From Guadua angustifolia (Eukaryota > Streptophyta > Magnoliopsida > Poales > Poaceae), in contig CM070501.1 of assembly GCA_036346375.1 (NCBI GenBank), forward strand, positions 36,786,539-36,850,538: a stretch of 64,000 nucleotides of DNA, read 5' to 3'. This document shows, one piece after another, positions 1-11,969 of the stretch. Position 1 is the first letter of the stretch; each line of letters begins with the position of its first letter. The position numbers and the translations under genes were made by a program. Under the pieces are notes generated by a model. It ran no database searches, was not told where the DNA came from, and saw only the letters and a list, made by a program, of their open reading frames with translations.

Positions 1-2296
1 GCGGTTGGAGAGCCTTCATGAGTTCAAGGTTGGCTCGTCAAAATGACAAATGACTTTAAAGCTGCTGCAATGGAGTCGGTGGAGAGAGGCTCGTCGAACA
101 TGGAGATGAACCTGCTGCGGCTTGAGGCGGGACTTTCTTTGTGGAAGAGAAGCGAAGCCAAGGCGGCGTCTGGCAGCTCTTGTGCCATCTTATTGTTGGG
201 TATGGCGGCTTAGCGATAGCGATAGCAGCGCGCATGCATGCTAGCATAGATGGGCGGCACCTTTGGAGGACCGCACGGATGGCGAGGAAGCGGCGGCCTG
301 GTGAGGAAGACATTCTGCGGAAAGAATTCACATAATGATCGTTAGCATCGATCCACACACACACAGGCGAGGATCTTGAGATAGCCGGGCAAGCAAAGGC
401 CTAAGCGTCGCCCGATTGCAACAAGGAGGCGACAACGATTCACGAGGCTGTCGGAAGAGGCGATTCGGCGGCATGGGGTCGGACCAAAGGGCGGCTGACG
501 ATCTCCTCGAGAACCGGGAAGGATGGCGGAGGCGAGGCCGCGTCGTGGGCGAGGGCCACCTACGGCGGAGAAAAGTGTCCATAAACGCAGGCGAGCGAGA
601 TGGCGCCACGGCGGATGGAAGCGGTAAGCGACAACATCATCGATGGGGACTTTGGCGGGGAGCCCGGCGAGAGACTTCGACGAGGCACGTCGCAATTGGC
701 AAGCGCCGCAGAACTGGGCGGGCGTTGGTAGGGAGGTGACGGCGTCGAACCACGCAGCTGGCGAGAGCGGGAGGCGGTCGCCTATTGCTGGCGGGCGTCG
801 GTCGTCTCTTTGGCGGCAGCGAAGGAAACGTCGAACAGTTCTGTTGGAAAACGAGCGGTCATGGTGATCGCGGCGCCCTCGGTGGCGGTCATAAGCGCCC
901 ACGATCATCATCGTCATCGGTCGGTCCCCATTAAAGTTCCCGGCGGCAATGATCGGCAAAGCGGCAAGGTGGCGCTGTAGTCGCGGCCAAATCAACCACC
1001 AAGGAGTCGGTCGAAGGAAGCGAGGGACCCGACCCTTTGGTGGCGGCGTCGGAGGTGAGGCGAAATCTTGATGGCGTCGAGTGCACGGGGCGAATGTGAG
1101 AACCTTGAGCGGATCGAGGCGGGAAAAGTCACCGAGAATCTTGCGAAGAAGCGGCGGCCTTCCTAGCGGTTCTCGGGGAAGCAAGAGACCACGAGATTAG
1201 GGGCGGCGTCTGGGCTATGAACCGGACCCAAACCCGAAGAGGTTTATGGCCTTTCGTTAAGAACCTATAGTGTATAATCGGTCATCAGCCTGACCGAAGC
1301 AATTCGCTTGCTGGAGCAAAATTAAAGAGGAGCCCTTCAAGGCTCATCATTGATACGTTTTTTCTGCATGGGAAGCGCTGCTATATCCGGAATCCATGGG
1401 ATGATCTCGTGGCTACACGCTAAAGTCAATAAGGCTTACAGCAATACATTCACAACACAAAAGTCGGTAGTGAAATCTTGAGCGATGGCATGTATGTGTG
1501 CCAGGAAGGCAACCTTGGTCTCAATACTTATCTGCCTTATGCGTGTTGGAACTACTGACATTGATAATCTGCAAATTGGTCGTCTTCCTTTTTCGTCCAT
1601 GCTTTGTCATGAGAATGAGGAAAGGCTTGGGATTAGCGAGGTCGTCGAGCTTCATGAAGGGGTTAGTAGGATACCTTGGCAGGAGGATTCAACCGGTATA
1701 TATATGGCCATCAAAGTCGAGCATTAGGGGAGATCGGCAAGCAGGTTCGTCGGAGGAGCGAGATCCCAATCCAGCCTTCGAAGATACGAGCGGTGGGATT
1801 GAGACCGATTGAGGGATCTGGCCGGATCGGAGGAACGGAGGAAAATAAAAGGAACTGAGGTCGGGGTAAACAAGAGCGGATGGCGAGGGGTGGGCACCAT
1901 GGTCTCTCACTCATGTGGCCCCACTTGTCAGCGCGTTTGCTGTCGCTACTTGCTGCTCGTCGGCCGTTCGTGGTCGCCCCCCGCTGCTAGCCGGCCGTTC
2001 TCCGTTCGCCAACGCTGCCGTTCTCTAGATCTGCCAGGCTGCCAGCCACCGTTGTCCGTTGCAAGCCCCGATATCTTTGCCTCGTCCATCAGCCGTCGGC
2101 GTCCTCACTTCCTCCACCGGTCGCCGACGTCATCGCCTCCGCTGCCGGCCGCTGAAATTGTTGCTGCCCCGCATCGTTTTTTAATCAATATGTGGGTCCC
2201 ACTGGAGGGAGATGCTGAATCTAAATATTGGAGAAAAACATCGTCAGTTCTTTGGACGTTTAGTTATATAGTACTCCTATTTCTTATAACTTAGGT
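1..2296. other. GC-rich unassigned DNA, no convincing gene
   Basis: Positions 1-1200 and 1870-2180 are GC-rich and therefore carry long open frames on both strands, including a minus-strand frame of 280 codons at 342-1184. Its product is arginine- and proline-rich, has no recognisable domain, and overlaps other long frames in every phase, as expected from base composition alone. The part from 1200 to 1870 is more mixed and has short open frames with no family I recognise. It may be decayed retrotransposon sequence, but I see no LTR, PPT or pol motif to prove that. Confidence 0.4.
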
Positions 2297-2306
2297 TGAT
2301 GATCAA

Positions 2307-2665
2307 GGGGCATATCCAGTGCAATCAGGCTTTTGGTGCAATCATCGTGCAATCCAACTAAGAAAAGTTTCAAAAAATTCTGAAAAAAATCATGGATGTA
2401 CATCTCATCTTACCCCATCTACATATAAAATTTCATGATCAAATTCGTCCTATGCTAGAAGTTACAAAAAAGACAAATATAGGGTGCATTTGAACTATTT
2501 AAGTTTGTCAGAAATTTATCTTTTTTATTACTCATAACATAGGACGAATTTGATCATGAAATTTTATATATATATGGGGTAAGATGAGATGTACAGCCAT
2601 CATTTTTTTCAGAATTTTTGAAACTTTTCTTAGTTGGATTGCACGTGATCATTCCTGGATATGCC
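2307..2665. mobile_element. Mutator-like foldback MITE
   Basis: The left end GGGGCATATCCAG is matched in inverted orientation by CTGGATATGCC at the right end. Identical 10-bp direct repeats TGATGATCAA flank it at 2297-2306 and 2666-2675, a TSD length typical of Mutator-like elements (9-10 bp). Almost the whole 359 bp is one imperfect palindrome: the segment around 2360-2445 (TTACCCCAT, AATTTCATGATCAAATTCGTCCTA) recurs inverted around 2540-2620. It has no coding capacity. Confidence 0.85.
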
Positions 2666-2675
2666 TGATGATCAA

Positions 2676-3243
2676 TACATTAAAGATACTCCTCTTTAAG
2701 ACTGCTAAAATATTATTAATGGTGACCATAATGATTTAAGCTGCTCAGCACTACCTTTATAGGAATCTTTTTTTACTGGTACTGCTGCATACATGAATTA
2801 GTCTATCATTCTCATACAGCGGACATATGGGTCACTAATTAATTAATTAAGATCATGCTTTCCTGAGTAGAGATATTGGAAAATTAATTAAAGTACGTAG
2901 TACCAGTCATTAGTGGTCCCTTTTCGCGTGCGGTTGCTAGAAAGCAGCAACAGCAATAGCATGCATGGACAAAGCTAGCCATCGTTCGGAAAGCAAACTT
3001 TGTTAACAATGCATATGTTATTAGTTTGACAGCAAAAAGTATATTCGCCATTCGAAACGTCTATATATGGTCCAATATATATTGTGGTTTCGGTACATAT
3101 ATAGTAAAGTGACATCGATAAAGAGACAGAAAGGGGAAAAAAACACCATAACAATTGCGGGAACAATTAACACCGAATGAAATGGACCACAGAAAACACA
3201 CTCGTTTGCCAAGCTAGCTGAAGCATGCTACACGGCGGGCACC
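2676..3243. other. AT-rich spacer downstream of the CLE gene
   Basis: This AT-rich stretch contains short TTAATTAA runs near 2835-2890. The only open frames are short and unconvincing. I see no gene or mobile-element ends in it. Confidence 0.4.
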
Positions 3244-3359
3244 GATCCTCGGCATCATTAGATGATCATTACGATGAGTTGGTCTGAGCAGACCAACTCA
3301 TCGTAATGATCATGCTCAGACCAACTCATCGTAATGATCATCTAATGATGCTGAGGATC
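3244..3359. repeat. Inverted duplication at the 3' end of the CLE gene
   Basis: A 47-nt left arm (3244-3290) and a 47-nt right arm (3313-3359) are reverse complements with one mismatch. The 22-nt spacer (3291-3312) is a further copy of part of the right arm and can itself pair with the left arm, leaving a 6-nt loop. The right arm contains the last CLE codons and the stop codon (gene on the minus strand), so a transcript reading past the stop would carry a long hairpin including the end of the coding region. Confidence 0.95.
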
Positions 3360-3584
3360 TGGTCCTCCGGGGCTCAAGCGCTTGGACTCGTACGCCGCCG
3401 TGCCGACCGCGTCGCCGTTCGTCTGCCCCTCGCCGGGAACCTTCATGTCGGCCACGTCCGCGCGGCCGGACGGTTGCGCTTGCCCTTCCGGCCGTTCTTT
3501 CAAAACCCGAGCCGAGTCCGAGGGCATGACGGCAGAAAGCAGCAACATGACGCAGAGGAGGAGCCCCAGAGTGGTACGTGCCAT
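3342..3584 (-). CDS. CLE-family signalling peptide precursor
   Basis: This is a single-exon reading frame of 80 codons. Residues 1 to about 25 form a hydrophobic signal peptide (leucine-rich core LGLLLCVMLLLSAVM). A polar, poorly conserved spacer follows, and residues 69-80 read RLSPGGPDPQHH, a canonical CLE dodecapeptide, ending exactly at the stop with no tail. The dodecapeptide matches, from memory, that of Arabidopsis CLE2. CLE precursors are secreted and trimmed to 12-13-residue arabinosylated peptides that act as ligands of CLAVATA1/BAM-type receptor kinases; the first Pro-Gly-Gly-Pro stretch holds the usual modification site. Length and organisation fit the family. The ATG at 3584 is the only start giving a signal peptide. 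The stop codon lies inside the inverted duplication at 3244-3359. Group-A CLE peptides of this sequence are linked to nutrient and systemic root signalling in other plants; applying that role here is inference. Confidence 0.92.
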   Translation of the reverse strand: MARTTLGLLLCVMLLLSAVMPSDSARVLKERPEGQAQPSGRADVADMKVPGEGQTNGDAVGTAAYESKRLSPGGPDPQHH

Positions 3585-3747
3585 CGCTTGCTTCTGAGGA
3601 GTTGGAGCTTAACACTTGATCAGAGGCTGTGAGCTGCAGCGACAATATATGGCCTATCTTTCGTGCAGGTGCTAGCTTAATTAGCCAACGAAAGATCATA
3701 CAACGCAAACTGAAGGTGATGGTTTCTAGAGCTACGAGGCCTATCGT

Positions 3748-3755
3748 CTTATATA
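3748..3755 (-). promoter_or_regulatory. Putative TATA box of the CLE gene
   Basis: On the minus strand the sequence reads CCTATATAAGA about 165 nt upstream of the CLE ATG, a strong TATA-type core promoter. It implies a 5' UTR of roughly 130 nt. No other TATA-like sequence of similar quality lies closer in the right orientation, apart from CATATATTG near 3640. Confidence 0.55.
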
Positions 3756-3833
3756 GGCCTTAGCAGTTATGGTGTCCACGTAAGAGATTTAGTATGCTCC
3801 TATATCTTTTTGAAGCTAATGTGACAATATATA

Positions 3834-5905
3834 TGTTAGGGTTAGCACGGCAAGAAAAACAGGGGATAAGATTTAATGTGGAAAAATCCTTATAGAAAAA
3901 ACTACGAAAAACAATCCACTATAATATTTCAAAGATTACAAGTACAAGAGTTAGCTTACATAGCCAAAAGAGTTCTAATTGTAGAAGACTTAGACTAACA
4001 ACATAAAATCAAAAGATATGGTCAGTTAAGATATTGAGTTATCTCCAACAAACCTCCCCTCAACTCAAAATCCATAATGAAAATTGCTTCCGGAAAACCT
4101 TGAAAGGTAATTAAGTACCACATATACAAGTGCATTAAAAGTTCAAAAGACTAATGAACAAAAAAACTGGAACAATCAATCAAAACACTTATAGTACAAC
4201 AAATTACAAAAGGTATAAAAGATTAGAAGAGTCTTATATAAATGCTTCTAATGAAGAAAGATTGAGCAAACCACCGGTAAGTCAAAAGAAAGACTGGAAC
4301 AGTCAATCAAAACGCACAGTGTTGTTAACAAAACAGATAAAAATTTGGGTCTTCAAGAATTTATAACCCCAGTAAAAGTCTAAGTCTATATATGCAACTG
4401 ACCTCCTAAAACAAATGCTCAATCATCAAATGGTATAAACCAAGACATCACCTGTGATGTTGGATAGATAAAGAATACATAATATGGACTTTTGACATAC
4501 TCCATTTGAAACATAAATTCGACAAAATGCATACTGAAAATCCATAATATAGTTAAAACTGCTTAAAAGCATTAATATGAAGAAAAAATTAGCACGCCAT
4601 GAATAGAATATAAATTGCAGTATACCCTTCATATCGAGCAAAGACAACAAAATAACGTTGTAGGATCCACGCCGAAACAAACTCCTTTCACTTTAAATCT
4701 TCATCTCAAACTGATATTAGAGCAAAACTTTTACTAGTAAAACTCTAAAGAGTATAATGCTACCAGCAGAGTGTCATCAAATTCCAAATAAACATTGCCA
4801 AAACTCCATAATGATCAACATATCCAAATGGTGAACAAAACACCAAAACAATGGTAATTAAACACCAAAATCCAATTAACGGTGACGAAACACCTAATTC
4901 AGTTATCTTCTCAACGGACATTATTTTTTTCTCTAAAGTAGACGATGAAATGTCAAAGAAACTGACGATGAAATATCAAAGAAACTGCCAAAAAACTACC
5001 AATGATAAATCCCTTATAAATGCTGTCAATAATAAGTACAACGGTCTGAATTGCAAAATAAATCCACTAAGAATATGCATAATGGTCTGAATTGTACATA
5101 AATATCGTCAATAATATGTATGACAGTCTAAATTTACAATAAAAATCTATCAATAATAGACATAAAAGCTTGAAAAGAGATCACGAACTGCAATCACCGG
5201 TTAATCAATCCCTTGCCTCCTTAGACTTCAGACTTAATAAAAGCAATGGGTGGCTGATGACTTTGGCAGTAATCGTCGTCCTTTGTGGCAGCAAGGTGCA
5301 CGTGAAGAACCGGCAGGTGAAACCAAGATGGTGACCTTCCACAGGAAGAAGAGCCTCCAGTACTACGAGATCTCTGCCAAGAGCAACAACTTTGACAAGC
5401 GATGAGACCGGTGGGAGGCACGATGGCGCAGAGCTCGAGGTAAGGGGGCGACCGGCACCGACAAAAAACAGAGCGGCTGGGCCGGAGGTGTGCCAGCAGC
5501 TGGATGGCGCTGCGATCGCTGTAGTGCCACCGAATGAAGCCAGCTGGAGGCGGAGGACGGCGGAGACCAAGAGGCAGATGGGCCGGCGGCCGGCACGAAG
5601 GGGCGCCGGGGAGCCAACGCGGGAAGCCGTGGAGGCGGCGCCGGCGGCTTGGAGCGTGGGCGGCCGAGAATAAGCGTCGATCGGGTGGAGGGCAGCTCGG
5701 AAGGAGCAGCACCGCGGCACGAAAAACAAGACAATCCACTATAATATTACGAAAACAACCCAAAAAATAATCCACTATAATATTTTAAAGATTACAAATA
5801 CAAGAGTTGATTTATATAGTCAAAAGAGTCTTAGTTATAGAAGATTTAGACTAAAAACCTATTTGGATAAAATCAAAAGATATAGTAAGTTAAGATATTC
5901 TTCAG
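3834..5905 (-). mobile_element. Small non-autonomous LTR retrotransposon (degenerate)
   Basis: Two related direct repeats of about 190-215 bp lie at 3834-4050 and about 5714-5900. They share blocks such as AATCCACTATAATATT and AAAATCAAAAGATAT. The left copy begins TGTTAGGG and ends CCAACA, and it is followed at 4051-4071 by a pyrimidine tract that reads as a purine-rich polypurine tract on the minus strand, so the element is oriented minus. The right copy lacks clear termini. The interior has no gag or pol. It is AT-rich to about 5200 and GC-rich from 5205 to 5720, where open frames are long but unrecognisable. I could not find a convincing target-site duplication. Confidence 0.55.
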
Positions 5906-6593
5906 CTTAAGAGTACTTAAATTTCCATCCCTTCGGTTTTCCTCAAGATTCACGCTCAGGCTTCATCTCTGGCGATGTCAATGGCACTCTAGTGGTCATT
6001 CTGGTGAGTAAGGTTTGGGGTTCACCAGAACCCCAAATATAGAGGGAGGGCCGACGGTGATACTGCCAGTGTTGTGGGTCAGAGAAGGGTTGTGGGCAGT
6101 AGCTGGATCCGGCAGTGGTAGCCATAGGAGACAAGGAAGGAGGGCAGTGTGGGGCTTCTTGCCGGAGAGGAGGAGGAAGGGGAACATAGGTGACTTATCG
6201 GAGAGGACGAAGAAGGGCAGAGGGAGGGAGACGGGTGGCAGAAGGATAAGCTCGCTTGCATCGGGCACGACGACGTTGAGGTGGTTTGGCACTGGCACGT
6301 GGGGTAGTGGCAGGTTGGAGCTGGTGGTAGCTAGGGTTAGAGGAAGGGAGGATGGAGGGGAATATATATGGTTTGGAGGAATGAGATCCATTAGATCAGA
6401 TCCAATGGCTCAGAATTTGAGTACTTTTTTTAAAAAAAAACACTCACATTTTGCACAGGCACCTTCAAAAAAGTAAGAGAGTGGCTCGGCTGGTCGTTGA
6501 AGGCCAAGGTTGAGGTAGAGATCAGAGGTAGGGTAGAACTAGAGCTCACTAGAGATGGATACGACTGAGCCAGACAAAGTTTGCTGGAGTCTA

Positions 6594-6637
6594 TGTGTGT
6601 GTGTAGAGAGAGAGAGAGAGGAGGAGGAGGAGGCGGC
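6594..6637. repeat. Compound microsatellite (TG)n(AG)n(GAG)n
   Basis: A run of TG dinucleotides passes directly into AG dinucleotides and then GAG trinucleotides. Likely length-polymorphic. Confidence 0.9.
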
Positions 6638-7324
6638 GATGGTGGTGATGAGTATGGCCCATCACGTGAAGTGAGAATAGAGAGGGAGGGGCGGCAAAGG
6701 ATAGGGTGCCACGTGTGTGTTGGGTAGAGCAGTTGATAGGAGCAGCGAGAGAAGTGGAGAATGAGACGTCCAATAAATCGGACTTCCGAACAATTCCCAA
6801 AAGGTAGATAAACTTTGCCTCCTTTGGGCGCCCAGCCACTTCAGGCCAGTCATCGGTGCATGCATCCATTTAAATTCCTGGGTCTCATATATGTATATGC
6901 TTCGACCACTCGCGTTGCTTCACAGTCGCATAGCTCACCCCAGACCGTCTTCTTCTCGATCTATTAGGGGCGGCCAAAGTGTATTCCTATTGTACTCGGC
7001 GATTCGCAGAGCAAGACGCGACCAGCGTGGCCTTTTGTGCCTTACCACGCAATCAGATATCACCAGCTGCCTGGAGGCAACCGAGGTTTATATTTGTCGT
7101 TTCAGAACTCCAGTTCGCTTTTAGGTATGTGGATACACACGATCGAGCCGAGAGCAACGACTCCAACTTTTGAGTGGACAAACACGCCTTGTTCATCGAT
7201 ATATATCCTCCTAATTCGTCTGACCGATCTCACCGATACGTATCTTACAGCCTTTGGTTTTGATCCATCGAAAAAAAAGGAGGGTACGTCGTTGGTCGAG
7301 ACCAAGTAGGATAGGCGTCGGCTA

Positions 7325-7690
7325 CACAAGGTTCAAAACCCCACCAAAATTTCAGAAATCTCGACCGAGATTTCGAATTTCGGTTGAAGACAGGATTCTA
7401 AATTCTGGCAAAATGAAAAAAAATAAATATTTTCAAAAATGCATCATATATGGGTTTTTTAGCCAAAACTGTTTATGATATGAGCATAGTGTATTTTAAC
7501 CAGATTTTAAGTTCTATGGGCCAAGATTTTGGTGTTTCTCGCCGAGATCTCGGTATTTTTTGCCGAGATCAAAATCCCGAATCAAAAAGGTTGAATTTGA
7601 AATTTACTTTTTAGATTTCATCCGGATTTTGTCCAAAATTCCGAGATCTCACCTAGATTTCATATTTCAGTCACATCGAAGATATGATTC
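7325..7690. repeat. Dispersed AT-rich repeat, copy 1 of 4
   Basis: It begins with AAGGTTCAAAACC and contains repeated wording such as GAAATCTCGACCGAGATTTCG, CCGAGATCTCGG and CAAAATTCCGAGATCTC. The same wording occurs in copies at 25689-26345, 40188-41034 and 52540-53063. No coding region is apparent. Confidence 0.55.
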
Positions 7691-8363
7691 GATACCGAAA
7701 TTCGAACATTGCGGCTACCACAACGAAGCGAAGGAGTTATGGGCGTTTGCTTCAGCAACGAGCAGAGGCAATAGGACGGGGGCATGAGAGGTCACGCAGC
7801 ATTGCAGCTAGAGATGGCTTGGCTTTCGATCCACAATTATTAAACCCACATTGACATAAGTGTAAGGTTATGGGATAGCTTTAGCGGATCATTCTATTGG
7901 CGCTACGCTTGTTTATCATATTTCGTAGTATTAGTGTGTCTAGGTGTCCCGCCATAAATAGCGATAACTTCTTTTAATTCCTGCATGATCAGAAACAGTG
8001 TTTCACTTGATTTATTATCACTCCGCAAACACCAACTTCGTCACTTCTTCGGGCCCTACGGTATTAGCTGAGTGACTGGATCAACATGGTTACATGGATG
8101 TAAAGCACAACCGCTTTTGCGATATATCACCCATTCAAGCAGAGAACATTACAGTTGCTTTCGGCCTTGGAAGGCCAAAGCATCATGTGCACTAGTTCAC
8201 TTATCGCCGCCGTACCAGTAGAGGCGAATCTTAGATAGCTAGGCCCTTCTAGTTGAGCTTCTCCAAGTTGCAGGTTAACCAAAACAAAGAAACATTTAGT
8301 GCGAAACACTGAAGTATTGCTGATACAGGTCCACTATATACGTTCCACGTTAGTAGTCACCCA

Positions 8364-9335
8364 TAGGGTGAAACAGGTCGGATCTGGTCGGGTAGTAGGT
8401 CATCCGTATCCTACCTAATTATTTTTTTCGGATACGAATGCAGATGCGGGTAGTGAAAATCGGGTAGGATCGGATACGGATACCGGTATTTAATCAGGCG
8501 GGTAGAAAGCGGATCGGATATTATCTGACGGGTACAATACGGATACTTGGTACTTAGTCGGATAGTCGCAAACTTATAAAAAGATAGAGCACGATATTTG
8601 GCCCATACATGAAATAGAGAACAAGGGCAAGCATCAATACACGGTGTTGTAGTCGGTTATGATGTAAGCCTTCTTTTATCGAATCATGACCTAGCCCTAG
8701 CATGCATGGTTAAAATGTTGTAAGCCTTTCATTATCACAAAGGGAATATGTCATCTCAAAAGCAATAAAAGGCATGAACCAAAGAAGAAAAATCACCGAA
8801 ACATGTTAATGACCATCTCATTATTACATTAAGACCAATGGCGTCGTAAGCAGTAAAGTAGGCGATGGCAGCGTTAATGAGCGATGGGAATGAGGCGAAG
8901 CATGCTCTTGGCTAAGCGTCGAAGACCATTCATCGGTCCTTGTAGCATTCGTCACGACTAGAAGCTTGAGATCAGCGTTAGAGTCTTGGAGAATGGGAAT
9001 GGGTAAGGGTTTCGAGCCCCGCGTTAGGGAAGAGTAGAGAGGCGGGTCCAACCGAGTCTGGAGAAGGAGTTAGGGTTCGCTATTGGCTATTAGGTAAGCC
9101 TTTCTGCGACTTACTTTCGATCGGTGCAGAAAGCCCAAAAGATCGGGTACCCTAACTTATCCGTTTTATCTCGGGTAATCGGGATCTGCTCATCCGTATC
9201 CTACAGTACCCTTGTGCATCGATCGGATACTGGTACGGATACTACCGTTTATTTTGATGCGGTACTACCCATCATTTGGATATTTTCTTTTCGGATACGG
9301 ATCGGACAGAATTACCCGACCCGTTTTCACCCCTA
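8364..9335. mobile_element. Non-autonomous hAT element
   Basis: The left end TAGGGTGAAACAGGTCGG pairs with the right end CCCGACCCGTTTTCACCCCTA. Identical 8-bp TSDs GTCACCCA lie at 8356-8363 and 9336-9343, the hAT-superfamily length. Subterminal regions are full of CGGATACGGAT-type repeats on both strands, which in hAT elements bind the transposase. There is no transposase; internal frames are short. Confidence 0.93.
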
Positions 9336-9343
9336 GTCACCCA

Positions 9344-11569
9344 AGCTTCACAGTGCTATCGAGTGTGATGCAACTAGATAACCTACAACACTAGCGTACT
9401 GAAAGGTAGAATGCCGAAATTTACCAGCCTGTAACACACTAACATACAAAAAGGTAGAAGCACGAAGCACCGAAATTTACCGGCTTTTAACCCGACAAAT
9501 CAAGGCTTATGATGGAATGACACGCCTAATCACCCATCATAATTGTTGCACGCTCATTATTCTTGTAGTTTTGCCCCTTGCATCAATCCAATGCGAGCGT
9601 AGTTTTTTCAGTTGCATTTAACATTGGATTAATCACACATGGCACCAGGGGTAAACAAAGAGCGCATCTAGTCGTTGAGTCCACAAGGTCACAAAACTCA
9701 TAACCACCCAATTAAGCATGAGCTACGGGAACAAAATCCTTAACAACTGAACTAAACTTTGTTGATATGCACTCTTGGATTGTGTTCATTTTGAGTCCTC
9801 AGTCCTATCACCCTAGTGGAATCATCCAACTACTAATTCCATCACTCCCAGAGTTATCAGGTGAATATGAAGATATGGACACTTCACAATTGCTAGCCTA
9901 CGTAAGCAAAACGCATCCACACAGGAGCAAATCATGTAACAAAGGTTGCTATGCATAGTAATGTTTGAAGATCACCTCAGGATTACGTGTACGCTGGATC
10001 CTATGTTCTTTCATCGCATTTACACTACCCGAGTTCCTCCTGGCTGAAGCATCTTCTCTCCTTTTGGATCTACAATCGAAAGCATTGAATCAACGCAAGT
10101 GCTGTATAGAAGGATAAATAACCTACTTTTGAGCCTTTTGAGGAATACATGTCACTACTAACGACTAATGGTAACAATTTTAGTGGTAGAAGTAACACAT
10201 AATAGACTCCAGTAAAGATGGTATTGATGATAAAATTGATAAAAAAGTTAGTCGATACAACTAATAGAAACCACAGGGTCGCGCAGCCAATCAACATCAA
10301 CTCCTTCCAGCCTAAACAAGAAGATAAAGTAATCTGATAGGGGTGCACTCAATGCAAGGCACATTCAAACGCTGTCCAACATGGGCAATTAAGCAAACAT
10401 CATTTTGTGGCACTACCTTAAATTGCAATTTGGATGCCACAACTCTACTAAATAACGTAACGCTCTTGTGGACTGACCCTAAAATGCTAAACTAAAAGAT
10501 CACAGTTAGATAAAGAAGTGTGCTAATTAGCAACATGATTGCAGAATATGTCCTCATAAGTCATAACATATGCTAGCCATGACAAAATTTCTATGGGGCT
10601 AAAAGTCCACAGATCTAACTTTTGTTTGCTCAATCACAAAAATTTTATTGACTTCTAGGATCAGCGAACAGCCTAGGAGCAATCATGTAATGATGTGGGT
10701 TTTCCCAAATCTAAAAAATAGACCCAAAAAATTTCTGTTGTGCCTTCTGGAAGGAGACACAAGTTTTTTTAATTACTTTTTAGAAAAATATGCTATTAGT
10801 TACATGGCAGTTTTCCAGGATCAAAAGATACACCTGACAAAAATATTTAGCATTTTATAGACATACTCTTTTTCACCCTGTTCTTGCACCCGTGCTCTGG
10901 CATTTTCAAGGACCAAAAAAAATATAGATTTTCGTCAACGAGAAATGTCACTCTGCAGTTAGGGCAATCTAAGCTTAGGTGACACTAATGACAGATGACA
11001 CTGAAGACAATCGATATCCAGAATTGACCAGATACTAATACACAAAACCTCCCTATAAATAACCAGAAAAGGGGCATGCAAGTGGGAAAACAAAACAAAA
11101 ACAGAGGGTGCCAAGTCAGTTGCAACTCGCTCCATAATCCGTTTGGTTGACCATACTTATTTAATGAGCCACTACGAAAGAAAAATAAGCACACTATAAA
11201 GTTTTAGTATCTTGTATGACCTAAACATATCTGCCAAGATTAAATAAAAGAATACTTTGCTCAGGAAAGTGCAGAGTGCTTGATGCTGCTGTAACCACCC
11301 TTATTTTCAATTCTAAGTAGGACATATGGCTAAATAAATTTCACATGGCAATTCATAAAGTTAAAGTATATTAAATTAGTACAACACAAACAATATAGAC
11401 AAGTAATGCATTCAGTACAGTTATCACTTCCAAGTAATTACAATGTTAAGCATTTTCAAAGGTTCATTTTCCAAAAAAAAAAGGAGAGAGGAACTAGAAT
11501 AAGCTCTGGCACTATGCACGTATTCTGGTGCACAGAGTTGTAGTATATTGGGCCTCTGCAACTCTGTAT
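9344..11569. other. AT-rich intergenic DNA
   Basis: A short duplicated phrase around AAAGGTAGAA and CGAAATTTACC occurs at about 9400-9480. Otherwise the stretch is AT-rich, with stop codons in all frames and no recognisable gene or element ends. Confidence 0.4.
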
Positions 11570-11969
11570 GTTTATAGCATTGTTGCCAAGACGTCGCCTA
11601 GGCATCCAGTCGCTGACAGCCGCCCACCATGGCTCGTCGCCTCGCCTGGATGTTCCAGTCGTTGCCCTAGGCGTCCAGGAGTCACCAAGCGTGCTTGGGC
11701 GGAACGATTGGGTGGTGCCAACAGGGATAAGGGGTGGGGACTCCCAAGATCCAAGTACACCTCTCCAAATCCCGTTCCTGTCATCCTCTTCCTCACCACG
11801 CCGCCCTCACCGTGCCGCCCTCCTCCGCCGCTCCAGTGCACCTCTCCCTCCCTCCAATCCACTAGTGCAGAGAGAAGACTGAGCCACCGCCCTCCTCTCC
11901 CTACCTCGCCGCTAGCGCAAAGAGGGGCGGCTGCAGCACCGCCTCTCCTCGCTCTCCCTCGCCGCCCTC

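Larger units (their letters stand above)
5906..8355. other. Intergenic DNA, no gene recognised
   Basis: There is a purine-rich stretch on the plus strand (about 6040-6370), a compound microsatellite at 6594-6637 and a divergent dispersed repeat at 7325-7690. Short open frames occur but none shows a domain, codon bias or splice structure that I would call a gene. Confidence 0.4.

Noticed and set aside
342..1184. Minus-strand open frame of 280 codons
   Set aside because: It lies in GC-rich DNA where all frames are open, its product is arginine/proline-rich with no domain, and there is no promoter or splice support.
1809..2294. Plus-strand frame of 161 codons
   Set aside because: It starts in AT-neutral DNA and runs through GC-rich sequence with no domain, start context or splice evidence.
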